From: Spirometra erinaceieuropaei
Taxonomy: Eukaryota; Platyhelminthes; Cestoda; Diphyllobothriidea; Diphyllobothriidae
Length of the DNA stretch: 64,000 nucleotides
Direction: 5' to 3'
Assembly (NCBI GenBank): GCA_902702965.1
Contig: CACRXP010000392.1
Span: forward strand, 261,764 to 325,763
Position 1 is the first letter of the stretch, and each line of letters begins with the position of its first letter. The notes below the pieces were generated by a model. It was not told the DNA's origin and made no database searches. It saw only the letters and a program-made list of their open reading frames with translations. Position numbers and translations under genes: made by a program. Positions 12,201-23,429 of the stretch are shown here, piece by piece.

Positions 12201-12625
12201 CAGGTAGTAAATAGTTTTTGGAGTTTTCTATCCTTTGAGTTGCCAGATTCGCTTATTAAACCAAAGGGGCAAACTAAATCTCGAAGAAGGAAAATGACAA
12301 CCATATGATACAGTTTTAATTTAAGTTTGCAAAGGTAAAATTGCGAGAAAAGGGACTAAAATTGGGCAGCCTTAAACGTTTTCGGCATGGGGAGAGAGAT
12401 TTAAATTATTGGTTTAACTTTAAGCCGACCTCCTAACAATGTAACATCAATCAAAGTGGGCATCGAAGCAACGCGAGATAAGACAGCTAAGCAAGGCTAG
12501 CAAAATGAATTATGTTATGGTAGGGGGCGCTCACCGATCGTTCATACGGAAATCACTCGTTCCGTGGTGCCTTAAGGGCTCTCTCTCGAGTCCAACCAGC
12601 AGCCGCACAGCGGCGCATGATATAT

Positions 12626-13011
12626 AGGCAGAATGCTATTACCGACAAAGACAATGGAGAATGGAATGGCCATTTCTGGCTTATTAGCCGTCGTCAGCCA
12701 GCCATACCCAAGCCCGAGGTGTGGAACACCCGAGCCTCGAACTCGCGACCTGTTGGTTTATAAGTCAACGCCTCTACTCACCGGGCCACGAGCCCGTTGC
12801 CCTAACGTTGTATATTCCCGATCAAAAACCGACAGGACAACGGGCTCGTGGCCCGGTGAGTAGAGGTGTTGACTTCTAAACCAACAGGTCGCGAGTTCGA
12901 GGCTCGGGTGTTCCACACTTCGGGCTTGGGTATGGCTGGCTGACGACGGTTAATAAGCCAGAAATGGCCATTCCAGTCTCCCTTGCCTTTGTCGGTAATA
13001 GCATTCTGCCT
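12626..13011. repeat. Palindrome of two SINE copies, 174-bp arms
   Basis: The arm at 12626-12799 is the reverse complement of 12838-13011 with few mismatches, separated by a 38-base spacer. Each arm is the tRNA-derived SINE also found at 4474-5095. The right arm is in sense orientation: its tRNA-like head covers about 12842-12907 (A-box-like TGGCCCGGTGAG, B-box-like GAGTTCGAGGC). The spacer holds the SINE's 5' extension (TTGTATATTCCC). The flank at 12521-12625 carries the same extra segment as the 4.5-kb copies. Confidence 0.8.
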
Positions 13012-13530
13012 AAAATGAATTATGCTCGTCTTCCTGAGTTTTGATATTTCGGTCACCCATCTCTGCTCAGAGTTACGTCTCGTCGCATGAAGCTGATAAA
13101 TCGGCTTCGAAGTGCAGTTGACCTCCATTTTCGCAGATCATATTATCTGCGATATCCTCATCCTTCACTGATGCTCTCAGGAAACCGCTTTCACTAGCTT
13201 AACGAAGTATCTGGCTCCATTTAGTTCAGATCCCTACAAAGAACGACTGCATCGTCCTACCAAAGTCAATCTTCCGTCAGCAGAGGGCTCGGAAGCCAGC
13301 CGAAAGCGAAGATTACTGACAAGTTGTCTGCGAACGATAAGTTATTCTTCGCTTTCATCTGACATTTGATACTGAATCCCGTTTGGAAACAAGCTTTTAT
13401 TAGTGCTCAGTAAACTAGTCACTTCTCAATTTAAGTCGCATGTCAAAACTTAATGCCATCTAGAAGAGAGCTTGTTAGCGTGGGAAATGCGAATGTCCAC
13501 GACCCTATTAGGTGTGAGGAAAGCTGTCCG

Positions 13531-13607
13531 CGTCGGGGATTCGAACCAGACACCTCTCAAACAAGAACAGACTCTACTTACTACTCAGCCAGGCCTGGAG
13601 AGCCGGA
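13531..13607 (-). repeat. tRNA-like SINE head with perfect B box
   Basis: On the minus strand TGGCTGAGTAGT (13580-13591) matches an A box, and GGTTCGAATCC (13537-13547) is an exact B box, about 33 bases apart. The acceptor ends do not pair cleanly and no anticodon arm is evident, so a tRNA-derived SINE or tRNA pseudogene is more likely than a working tRNA. Confidence 0.5.
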
Positions 13608-13639
13608 CAGCCAAGAAAATAATATATACTCAGATAAAG

Positions 13640-15036
13640 GCGATCTATCACTTATCCGTAAAGCGGCTTCTATTTCCAGTGATAAAAATTTACTGGAAAT
13701 AATTAACTCGCTCTCAGCTGGGCACGATGAACCACTGACCATCAATCCTGAAGAACGCTGTGCTTTACTGAAATCGACCACAAATGAATTAAATACTGAA
13801 ATGTCGACACGCTGTGATGGATGCGGAGAATTCACCACTAGGGTTTTGAACCTAGAAGTAGACGTTGATTTCCTCACTGAAATAACAGCATAACTCCTCA
13901 AGTATAACAAAATCAAACCCCCAGATTACGATACAGGAAACATGAAAAACGTCAGTAAATCGCGCCATAGGGATCTCCAGAAACCGGAAAACGGCGACGC
14001 AGGTCACGCCCAGCAAAACAAGAGACGACGAACGAAGTCGTTAGACAAATCTTCCAACTCAATCGAAATAGAGAGGAACAAAAAGAAGACAGACCGAAAT
14101 GGAACTGGTTCTCGCATTTCCCTAAGTTTGGCAAGTCTGGATCATAAAGGGTCCGTCGGCACCGAAATAAAACAGCGATCGGCGACTCCAAAAGACACAA
14201 TAGACAGTACTTGAATGGACTTGCCAGCGCCACAAAAGAGCGCAAGAAGCTTTCCCTATACGAGTATATCACGCTGTAATGCAAGACATCATGTGAGGCT
14301 GCCAAATATAGAGGTTACGGAGTATATCATGGATGTGAGCAATTTGACAACAGACCTGGACGTAGTCATACGGCAGTCGCAGTGTCTGAGACTCACCCTA
14401 CCGCCAGTATAAGAGGACAGGATTCAACTACCAATTTTCCCCGAGAGACCGCGCTGTATGGTAATGCAAGGAGTTCCTGAAGCTCCTGGTAACGCCTCAA
14501 AAGAGGGGGTAAACACGATGTGTTGACATTCCAAAACTTACTGCATGACACCCAAGAACCCGGTGAGTTGGCCTAAATCCAAAGGATCTTTCGTTTGAGG
14601 CCTTCTTTTGGAAACAACGCAAAGGAAGTGCGGCCGAGACCACTAAAAGTCGTATTGGGAAACGAAATGCAAGCAGATCTCACCATGACCCGAAAGTCCA
14701 GACCTCGAAACAACCATCGTGGAGCCGGACTATCAGCCGGACTATCATCTAATTTCAACCGGACTATCATCTAATCCAATTGATGAAAATGGGAACACTC
14801 GTAACGGAACTGACAAAACGTCAAAGCGAGGGCGAAGTGAAGCTGAATATAGTGAACAAATAAATTGTGAGAATAGAGCGTTCCCGTTTGTGGAATCATC
14901 TGATGACATTGACGGTAAAAGCACCAGCGTTCGGTTCCGACTAACTTCAGTAAATTCAAAATCTATTAGTAGACATGGTACGCTAGGCGAAGTATCCAAT
15001 AGTATTTACCAGTCGAAAGCACAAGCAAACAATTAG
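13640..15036 (+). mobile_element. Probable ORF1 remnant of the LINE that follows
   Basis: Three open stretches (to 13893, 13942-14214 and 14719-15036) lie directly before the endonuclease ORF and read in the same direction. They contain a cysteine pair followed by a hydrophobic stretch (CDGCGEFTTRVLNLEVDVDF), a long basic region (NKRRRTKSLDKSS) and, at 14608-14700 in another frame, RPRPLKVVLGNEMQADL. The last resembles the RPRLLKVVL...N motif of LINE ORF1 RNA-binding proteins, and CMVMQGVPEAPGNA near 14455 fits the VIQGVPE motif before it. It is broken by stops and frameshifts. The position supports ORF1; the homology is moderate. Confidence 0.5.
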
Positions 15037-15066
15037 AGGAAATCTAAACAACCGAATAATATAAAA

Positions 15067-16660
15067 ATGATGTACACAAATGTGAAGAGTTTATTCAACA
15101 AATTGGACGAAATAAAACTGACCGTGGCCCATTTCCAGCCCGACTTGATAGCTTTTTAAGAAACATGGCTAAATACGCAGATAAAAGACGCGGAAGTCAT
15201 GCTAGATGGTTTTCAGCTTCTCCGAATGGACAGAAACGAACGAAAGGTTTAGATAATTGCGATATTTATACGAGATGACATCGACTACGTCAGGGTTGAG
15301 CCTTCCCCATTTCGGCACATTGATTGTGAAATGCTCAGTTGCTACTTGAAAGTGCCAAACCATCCAAGCGTCCATATGGCCATGGTTTGCAGACCGCCAA
15401 GCCAGCGAACGGATGCGGACGATGTACTCATCACCGAGATAGAAGAAATTGTTCAAAGCAAACACATAATGCTACTTGGTGACTTCAACTGCCCAGACAT
15501 CGAGTGGGATATGATGCATTGCACGCGATCAGAAAACTCTTTCGAACAGAAATGTATTCAACTGATCACTAATGAGTTTCTTACCCAACATGTTAAAGTG
15601 GACACTCGATTCAGAAATGGACAGCAGTCAAGTTAACTGGACCTCATCATCACTAGTGATGATAGTTGCATTCTCGGATTGGAATCACGCACGCCCCTTG
15701 GCCGAAGTGACCACTGCGTTCTTGTTTGGGAGTATGGTCATTTTTCTGCACCCGAGCTTCGAGCTGCCGAGGAAGGAAATGAATGGAAAGGGATTATCCC
15801 CGAATGAAAAATCAGTTACAGAAGATGAACTGGAATGCAACACAAGCACGTGACGCAGAAAGCGATTGGCTCTTCTTCAAGAATATAATGCAGCACTTGG
15901 TAGAGAGCTGTTGCCCACTTAAGAGGAAGCCGCGCACTTCCCGAACAAAGTGGGTGACGTCAGAAATAGAAAAGAACCTTAGATCGAAAAGGATACTTTG
16001 GAAAATGTACGCCAGATGTCGACATTCAGAACATTTCTCTGACCTCAAAAAACAGAGTAATGCATGTCGGAATCTGCTGAGGAGGAAACGGACAGAATTT
16101 GAGTCAAAATACTCAAAAACATTTCGCAAAAGTTCCAAAAAATTCTTTGGATACGTGATGAATACGAAACGCAACCGGGACGGCAGTCCCTGTCTAAAAG
16201 GTTACCAGGGAAATACTTTGTCTGATAACTTGGACAAGGCGAACCTATTATCCGATTTCTTCACGTCTGTGTATTTCGAGGAGCTTAGTTTTGATAAAAA
16301 AATTTACGCCCCCCAATTGTCAAGTCAAGCATTACGAGTAGCACGGCGGCCTTCACAACAGACACCGTAAGGAAATCTTTGTGTCAACTACCGCCCACTG
16401 AATCGACTGGTCCGGACGGCGTGCTCGCAAAAGGCCTGAATGAATTCTCAGACCAACTGGAATCTCCATTATCCAGGATTTTCAGAAATTCGATGGAAAG
16501 CGCGGCTCTGCCTACCAACTGGAAGAAAGCAAATATAAGCCCCATATATTAGGGTGGCGAGAGAACAGCCCCAAGTAGATTCAAACCAGTGGCTCTCACA
16601 AGCATCTGTTGTAAGGTGATGGAAAATGTAAAATATCTCCTACTCAGATAGAAGTCAGCT
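15067..16660 (+). mobile_element. LINE endonuclease and start of reverse transcriptase, degenerate
   Basis: From the ATG at 15067 the frame gives MMYTNVKSLFNKLDEIKL, a stop just before ETWLN, then MLLGDFNCPDIEWD (near 15470) and LGRSDHCVLVWE (15694-15729). These are the catalytic N, D and H blocks of an APE endonuclease. After a frameshift, 15783-16370 is open and basic (DWLFFKNIMQHLVESCC, KWVTSEIEKNLRSKRILWKM), the linker to the reverse transcriptase. The RT starts with PTNWKKANISPIY near 16515 and is cut at about 16660 by an inserted LINE 3' end. It resumes at 18414. Confidence 0.75.
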
Positions 16661-18413
16661 CATTAACCTAAAATTTTTATGGGTTCGAAGACTAGAAGCG
16701 GGCCTCTGTCTCCTCTTTCGCATTAATCATAGTTCAAATTTTCCTCGGATTTCAACACTTACCCCTGGTAGTCGCCCATACAATCTTCGCAACTCGTCTC
16801 TAATTATACCTCTTCCAGCGTCCTCCACCTCTAAGCGCTCCCTTTTTTTCGCTTCCAGGTATACTTTCCTCTGGAATAACCTTCCAATAAATATAAGATC
16901 TTCAGAAAATCTACACACCTTTAAGAGAAGGCTACGCCTTTATCTGAATACTGACTCGATTAAAGTTTTATTTTCCTCATCCTTCCCAGACAACTTTTTC
17001 TATGACACTGAGAAAGGGCCACCGGGAATTTAGCATGCCGCTATTAATTTTCCGTATCTGTTCACGTTTCCTTCCTTTATGAGTAGTCTCGCTACCTAAG
17101 ATCCCTCACCAGAAATGTTAATTATTCCAATTTTTTAGTTCATGCATCGTGCCCTCACAGAATGCGCGCCATCGACGCTCTTGGCGAAACCCTCTGCATT
17201 CGCCATATACTAGTAGTCTAGTCGCATCTCCCTTCCCCCATCCTCGGTTGGACTCGGATGAATGTAACCGACCGCATCTGGGTTCCTATCACCTCGGGAC
17301 TGATCTTTATGATGCCCTCACTGAATGCGCTCCATCGATGCTCTTGGCGAAGCCTTCTATATTAGCCATATACTAGTAATCTGGTCGCATCTCCTTTGCC
17401 CTATCCTCGGCTGGACTCTGATGAATGTAACAGACCGCAGCTGGGTTCTTGTCGCCTCGAGACTGGTTGTCATCGTGCCCTTACTGAATGCGCTCCATCG
17501 GCGGTCTTGACAAAGCCTTCTATATTCGCCATATACTAGTAGTTTGGTCGCATCTCCCTTCCCCCATGTTCGGATGGACTCGGTTGAATGAAACCGACCG
17601 CATCTGGGTTCCTATTGCCTCGGGACTGATCTTCATGATGCCCTCACTGAATGCGCTCCATCGATGCTCTTGGTGAAGCCTTCTATATTCGCCATATACT
17701 AGTAGTCTGGTCGCATCTCCTTTGCCCTATCCTCGGATGGACTCTGATGAATGTAACAGACCGCATCTGGGTTCTTGTCGCCTCGAGACTGGTTGTCATC
17801 GTGCCCTTACAGAATGCGCTCCTTCGGCGGTTTTGACAAAGCCTTCTATATTCGCCATATACTAGTAGTCTGGTCGCATCTCCCCCCATGCTCGGATGGA
17901 CTCGGTTGAATGAAACTGACCGCATCTGGGTTCCTATCGGCTTGAGACTGGTTTTCAATTTCGGCACTTATTTTTCTTATTCAAGGCGATACAGGCCAGT
18001 CCTGACCGACCCGCCTACGTACCATTTTATGAAATCCGTTACGCAATGCCATATACAGCTGACATTTATTTCGGCCATGTTGATGTCGGACTATATTCCA
18101 TTTTGTACCGCCACATGCAGGCCAGTCCTCCCTGTTTTTTTCTGATGCTATTTTTCTGAGGGTTTTTTTTTCTCCTGTTAAATTACTACAATCATTTTTA
18201 AATTTTGCTTTGGAGTTTTTTTTCACCCCTCGTTTTTTTTCATTTTTTTCATTTTCATTTTGCTTAACGGACTTCTAATCTCAAAAACTATGCATTGCAC
18301 TTTGTGCAGATTTTGCCTACATCGTCTAAAATTTGCATGTAAATTTATTTTTACTTGCTTTGATGGGACCCCGACGGGTCTTTAATAAAAATAATTGAAT
18401 TGAATTGAATTGA
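16660..18413 (+). mobile_element. Inserted LINE 3' end with minisatellite and (TTGAA)n tail
   Basis: This insert splits the LINE at 15067-19145. It begins with the C-terminal end of a different LINE protein (YNLRNSSLIIPLP, then RYTFLWNNLPINIRSS and TFKRRLRLYL, about 16770-16945). It continues through the 163-base tandem array and a T-rich stretch (18130-18260), and ends in a (TTGAA)n microsatellite (18395-18413) after AATAAAAATAA. The tail fixes the orientation as plus and marks the insertion boundary. A tandem array inside a LINE 3' region is unusual. Confidence 0.65.
17151..17966 (+). repeat. 163-bp minisatellite, five units, dimeric higher-order pattern
   Basis: Units start near 17151, 17314, 17477, 17640 and 17803, each with GAATGCG.(G/T)CC.TCG, TTCGCCATATACTAGTAGTC, GGTCGCATCTCC and CTGGGTTC. 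Units 2 and 4 share CTCTTGGYGAAGCC, TTTGCCCTATCC and GTAACAGACC. Units 3 and 5 share GCGGTYTTGACAAAGCC, GGTTGAATGAAAC and a CCCCCATG segment. The array is therefore two rounds of a 326-base dimer after a more diverged first unit. Overlapping ORFs here are repeat artefacts. Confidence 0.85.
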
Positions 18414-19145
18414 TACAACATCTTTAAGAAAACCACTTGCTCCATTTGCATCAGCATGGATTTCGATGGGGTCGATCCTCTCTTACTAACCAGCGAGTAT
18501 CCATGGAGAGCTGGACGAAATCAGTCTACATGGGCTTATCAGTCGACGCCGTGTACATCGACTTCAGAAAGGCTTTTGTCAGTGTTCAACACTGACGACT
18601 TACATTTAAACTACGTCAAGTGGGTGTGAATGGTAATCTACTGAAAGGTTTAACAAATTTTCTTACGGGCAGATCTCAGCGTGTGTGTATCGGAAACGCT
18701 AAATCGGAATGGGCGTCCGTCTACAGTGTTCTTAACATATGTGAACGACTGTCTGAATTGTCTGAACTGCGAGCGCGTCATGTTTGCCGATGATCTCAAA
18801 TTATGGAAATCAATAGTGAACCCGGAAGACTCTTTACAGTTACAAGACGATCTGAATCGTTTGCAACGATGGTGTGATTAGTGGTGTCTTAATCCCAATC
18901 CCAAGAAATGCCAACTTATCCGATTACGATCGAGCAACAGGAGGCCGTTGAGATTTGAATCTCACTACTTTATAGGAGGTCACCAACTCGAAGCAGTCAA
19001 CGAGTTAAGAGACCTCGGTGTGTGGATGACGTCAATTCTCAAACCATCGTCTCACCGCGCCAAGGCATCAAAGAAAGCTATGGCATCCTACGAAGAAATT
19101 TTCGGCCGGCTTATGCTTGACCTATATAGTGGGCAGCCGTCATGA
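18414..19145 (+). mobile_element. LINE reverse transcriptase, continuation after the insert
   Basis: Immediately after the (TTGAA)n tail the host LINE resumes with an RT palm: HQHGFRWGRSS, VYIDFRKAF (motif A, D retained) near 18550, GNLLKG..NFLTGRSQRV, then RVMFADDLKLWKS (FADD, near 18790) and RPLRFESHYFIGG. Frames change several times. The copy ends at about 19145 after KKAMASYEEI, where a stretch present in the sister copy is missing. It belongs to the same family as the copy at 19636-20777. Confidence 0.75.
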
Positions 19146-19630
19146 CCGGTCTGGCGTCATTGTTCAAGGCGCCGCTCTCCCAAGTTTACTCACCCTTTGC
19201 AGTGAGCCGTTTCAGACCCGCTGGCCTGAAGTCACACGACCGACAGCTCGGGCCTACCCGCGTCTGCACAGCCGCAGCTGCCCATGAGGCCATTTGAACG
19301 TCCATCCCCCTGCAAGCACATCCTAAGTCACTGGGACACCTCACCTCGGAAAATGCATCACACACTGACTGGACGCCACTTGAGTTTGGTCCGCGAGCCT
19401 ACCAAAGTGTCTGACACCACTGTCCCATAGACTCTCAGGCATGACTGGACGCAGTCAACATCAGCCTTGGCTTCGCCAGTGGCCACTGCCGCCTGGATGG
19501 ACAACTGCGGGTTTTGTATACATTAAGCCCCTCGTTCTGGTCCCTTCTGTCTTCTCCTTCCAACATGGGAATGGACTTGGTTATTGTAGCTCACAGAACG
19601 CGCACACACACCGCTTCATCACAGAAACTA
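19146..19630. other. Unassigned stretch between two LINE copies
   Basis: A GC-rich stretch of about 490 bases with no recognisable motif. The ORF at 19441-19635 has no features of a gene. Confidence 0.4.
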
Positions 19631-19635
19631 CGTAA

Positions 19636-20777
19636 ATGGGAGGGAATGGGAATCTGCTGAAATGGTTAGCAAAATTTCTTACGGTCAAATCTTAGCGTGT
19701 GTGCATCGGTAACGCTAGATCGGGATGGGTAACTGCTCATAGCGGCATTCCGCAATTTGTAGTTCTGGGTCCAAATCTGTTCTTAATATATGTGAACCAA
19801 TGCCTGGACTGTCTGAACTGCGAGCGCGTAGTGTTTGCCGATAATCTCAAATTATGAAAATTAATTGAGAAGCCGGAAGACTCTACAGTTACAAGACAAT
19901 CTGTATCTCTTTTAAAATTGGTGTAATGAGTAGTGTCTAAATCCCTTCCTTAACAAATGCTAACTTATCCGATTACGATCTGGCAAGAGGCGGCCAGTTA
20001 AATTTGAACCCTACTACTCCCTAGGAGGTCACCAACTCGAATCAGTCAACGAGTTAATAGGCCACGGTGTGTGAATGACGTCAAATCTCAAAACATCGTC
20101 TCAATGCGCCAAGGTATCAAAAAAGCTATGGGTATCCTAGGCCCGATTAGAAGATCCTTCCTCAATTAGGACGAGGGACTTTTCGGCCGAGTATTTGGAG
20201 CATACGTTCGACCAATTTTGGAGTATTGTTTTCAGGCATGGTGTTCCTGGACGAAACAAGATTAAACCCTATTGGAGAACGTACAACGAACAGCAACCAA
20301 ACTGGTCGGCGGATCATCTTTCTAACCTTACGAGAGACGCCTGAAAAAGCTGGAAATACTTACTCTCTCTTATAGCCAATATAGATGGGATATGATGATG
20401 GGCTTTAAGGTCTTCGGAGGGCTAGCTAGTGCTCCTCAGTTTGACGATTTCCTAGAATTGGCTCAAACGACCAATCTTCGATGCCACTAGTACAAACTGA
20501 TAATAAGGCATGCCAAACATGATGTGCGGGCCAAATTCTTCTACCACCGGCTGGTTGAAGGATGGAATAAATTGCCGAACTCCACTGTCTTGACGGAAAA
20601 CGTCGTCTTCAAATGAACACTAGATAGATTTGTGCTTGATGGTCAAATATTTACTCGATATTAATCACTGGCATAACTGTTATGTAAATACGTGCGTGCT
20701 TTTCATCCGTCTTTCTGTAAATAGGGTTTTCCAAGGCTCTGCCTATATCCCTTATATATATTGAATTATATTGAACT
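19636..20777 (+). mobile_element. LINE 3' half, second copy of the same family
   Basis: This repeats the RT sequence of the previous copy (GNGNLLKWLAKFLT, GNARSGWVTAHSGIPQ, RVVFADNLKL) and carries on to the C-terminus: KKAMGILGPIRRSFLN, YVRPILEYCFQAWCSW, ENVQRTATKLVGG, RAKFFYHRLVEGWNKLPNS. The catalytic FADD has become FADN. A short TTGAATTATATTGAA tail at about 20756-20777 follows. The copy is 5'-truncated, with many stops. Confidence 0.75.
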
Positions 20778-21748
20778 TCCATTACGGTGCATAACAATCC
20801 ACGTAGACAGATAGGGCAGAGGAGTCAGGAAGCGCAACTCAGCAAAACATAAACCGTCAGACAACTTCGTAACGCCTAAAAGTCAAACCCCCTAGACTCC
20901 GCCTCATGTGGGCGCGCTGGCCTTACCGTAAGGTGTAATATTGCCGATATATATAGAAAGTTGATCCAGACTCCTTCTTCCAATCCAGTCACATACACAA
21001 CCTGTAAGGTGGTCCCCTAGAATTTCAAAACCCAGGGCGACAATAAGATTTAAGTGGGCCATTTCGATCCGGGGGTCATCAAACACCGGAAAAGATTACA
21101 CAACGATCAGTTCAGAACCCCTGATAGTCGACTCATCATAGCCTGTCGTGAGCGCCTTACTCGTGCGCTGTCAATTAAAATTTGCAAACTGTATCAATAT
21201 TCTTCGCAGCACAGCATTACGTACTTTTGGGGTCAGCGTCTAAAGACGCTCGAGAATTCTGCACCATCCAATTAAACAACCAATTGACCTTCATGCGGGC
21301 GAGGCCAGATTGTAGCACTCATGATTTAAGGGAACACGTTCCGTGCTACTTTGTCTGAGTTGCCGTAAGGGTCCTGGTTCACCTTATTGCTTCGGGGTTA
21401 ATCCCCCTTCTTACTAGGAGCATGCATATCAACCTCGTCAGCATTTATAATCGTTAAAAATCCAGTCGCACGACAAGCGGAACTGTTAGAACAATAAACC
21501 GTTTATCGTGGAAAACACTAAAGGCTTTCCTTTGCACACACTTACTCGCATAGTTAGTCTGTCGAGATTCACACATGTTTCACGATTGTTCTGGAATGAT
21601 GAAGCCAAGGACGACTGGATCTTAATACATTTGTCCTAGAAAATGAAAGAAAGGTGCCGCATCAAAATCCCCACTATCATTGAAAATCAGTCTCTAACAA
21701 TTAAAACAAAAGCTTGGTCTACGATCCTGTCTGATCGCATTAACATAA
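20778..21748. other. Unassigned stretch before the PIGF exon
   Basis: No exon or element is recognised. Earlier PIGF exons could lie here, but I could not identify them. Confidence 0.35.
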
Positions 21749-21800
21749 CTCGAGGGAGCCCCTGTCATCACAATGAGCAAATCACTAATTCCACTTCTAG

Positions 21801-21874
21801 GTCGACGTTTCGTTTACTTCCTTCTTTACACTGCTTCTACTGATTTAATTTTCGTTTTGTTTGGAGCGCCTCTT
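21801..21874 (+). CDS. PIGF: PIGF exon (GPI ethanolamine-phosphate transferase subunit), internal
   Basis: The frame reads GRRFVYFLLYTASTDLIFVL followed by FGAPL. Human PIGF has a membrane helix at the matching place ending VIFVLYGAPL, a distinctive signature. TTCTAG at 21795-21800 is a plausible acceptor and GTGAGG at 21875 a plausible donor; the exon then starts with two bases of a codon and ends in phase 0. The frame is also open back to 21749, so the 5' edge is less certain. After a possible 40-base intron (acceptor CTCTAG to 21914), 21915-21986 reads MEYIWLVGVVCLSLLFALFG in the same phase. That would suit the next membrane helix, but it meets a TGA at 21987 without a good donor. PIGF pairs with PIGO or PIGG in the ER membrane. 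Confidence 0.65.
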
Positions 21875-22199
21875 GTGAGGTTGGATTCAGATTCCTTCAA
21901 TATATCTTCTCTAGAAACCAATGGAGTACATTTGGCTTGTCGGTGTGGTTTGCCTTTCTCTCCTTTTCGCCCTTTTTGGCAAAATATGAACCCACGCCAA
22001 ATAACGTTCGTCGCATTCTATGGGATCCTGTGTAGGTTTCTCGCACCAGTTTTAAAACTTCTGCAGGTGACGCTTGGACTGCTTGCCGTACTAGATAATA
22101 ACATATTTCTTTGGACGCTTCCCCAACAACATTTTGCTGACAATCCATTGGAAATGCACTACGAGGTCCGATTTTAGTCAACTCAGATTGACCGAGGCG

Positions 22200-22560
22200 G
22201 TACTATCCGCGATTTACACACAGTACCCTTTCACGCGCAAGCCACCATCCCTGTTCTTAGCCTGCTGTGGATCATGCAGTGAATATCGTCGGTCACGACG
22301 GTCGAGGTGTCGTATGTGCACACAGACACGACGGTTCGACAGTCGTAGACTCGCACAGAATATGTCGCACTCTCCTCCCCAACCAGGGCCCGGCGTCATG
22401 GCAGAGTCAAGAAGCCCGGAGGCGGGAAGGGGCTAAGGTAGCTGGCACGGCGGAACCCGCACACTGGCGTACAACCACACCGCCTGCTCCACAGAAAACA
22501 CTTGAGCAGACTTTTGATAATCACCAGCAACAAGAGCGACGGCTGGCGCGGCCGGAGCCG
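22200..22560. repeat. Rearranged copy of the R repeat (LINE-associated)
   Basis: The first part (about 22207-22340) is in plus orientation (CACGCGCAAGCCACC, ATCGTCGGTCACGACGG). The second (about 22340-22560) is in minus orientation (TCTCCTCCCC, GCCCGGCGTCATGGCAGAGT, CAAGAAGCCCGGAGGCGGG). Similar sequence lies at 29250, 30175, 37790, 38120 and 57000, usually next to zinc-finger LINE ends. The head-to-head join marks an internal inversion. Confidence 0.55.
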
Positions 22561-23099
22561 CCCCTAGTTGTGCCGCTACACGTGGCTCGGATCCCACTGG
22601 GCGCGAGTGCCATTGAAACCACAGTAAGAAGGAGCCATTGCAGCCTGACTCTTAGACTACCAGCCCGCCACACCGCATAGACACACTGGGTGGAGTACAA
22701 AGTCAAAGTTACCCCGTCAGTTGCCAACCTTCCAAGCCATGACTTTTAGCGCACCGTGATAGCTTTAAGTGTGTCAGATTTTTTAGTTTTGGAAGTGCAC
22801 TAAGTCGTCGACCTCACTCCATTCCCATTTCCGGTCATCAGCCACTGCCCGAACCGGTCAGTTGTCTGGTGCGGGGAATAGGCGCAGTGCCTGACATAGC
22901 TATGGTGGTCGTCTGCGCGCCACATGGTCCTTCAAACGCTCCGACCTCGAGTGTACCAGAGGATCCACACGGAGAAAGAAGCTGAAAAACACATTTTTCA
23001 CTAACATGAGAGGTGCCGGTGTTGTGGGAGTTTGAAGGTATGTATGAGTGATGCAGGTGTTGGTAAAGGGATATGTGGTGATGTGGTCGTGTATACGGT

Positions 23100-23420
23100 A
23101 GTTTACCTCAGGTTTTCATGAATGTGCATGTGACCTAGTAGGCGCTTGCGGTGGCTGAATTTGCGAGGGCATTGCGCGCAGTTGAGGCAAGTGCGTCTGG
23201 TGTACCTTGGTGTTCCAGGCGCTGATCCGGCAGTCTCCGTACGATAGTTCCGCAAGTGGCCGACCAGGCCGATGCGTGAAGTAAATGGGCGATGACAGTT
23301 TGGGCAGTATAGGTCGGGGGCTTCAGAGTCGGTTTTGGTGGGGGTGATGCTGCTGCCGCTGCTAATGGTAGGCGCGGCGGGTGTGATGGATTCGCAAGTG
23401 ACAGACCAGGACGATGTTTG
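23100..23420 (-). mobile_element. Zinc-finger tail of a LINE (two to three C2H2 fingers)
   Basis: The minus strand reads one degraded finger (VLVCHLRIH, about 23415), then YCPNCHRPFTSRIGLVGHLR and CAQCPRKFSHRKRLLGHMHI, ending HENLR. These are C2H2 fingers with Cys-x2-Cys and His-x-x-x-His/Tyr spacing. The same fingers form the C-terminus of the LINE copy at 53-57 kb. Here they are separated from the matching LINE body (25.6-29.0 kb) by a second LINE, which fits a nested insertion. Confidence 0.7.
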
Positions 23421-23429
23421 AGGTCTCAA

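Noticed and set aside
12842..12907. Working tRNA gene
   Set aside because: The tRNA-like head has promoter boxes, but the acceptor and anticodon stems pair poorly and it continues into a SINE body found at several places.
17149..17836. Series of 60-75 codon plus-strand ORFs with similar sequence
   Set aside because: They repeat because the 163-bp minisatellite repeats.
22000..22180. Open stretch after TTCTGCAG at about 22067, tested as the missing PIGF exon
   Set aside because: The translation is not membrane-like enough and does not match the expected PIGF segment.
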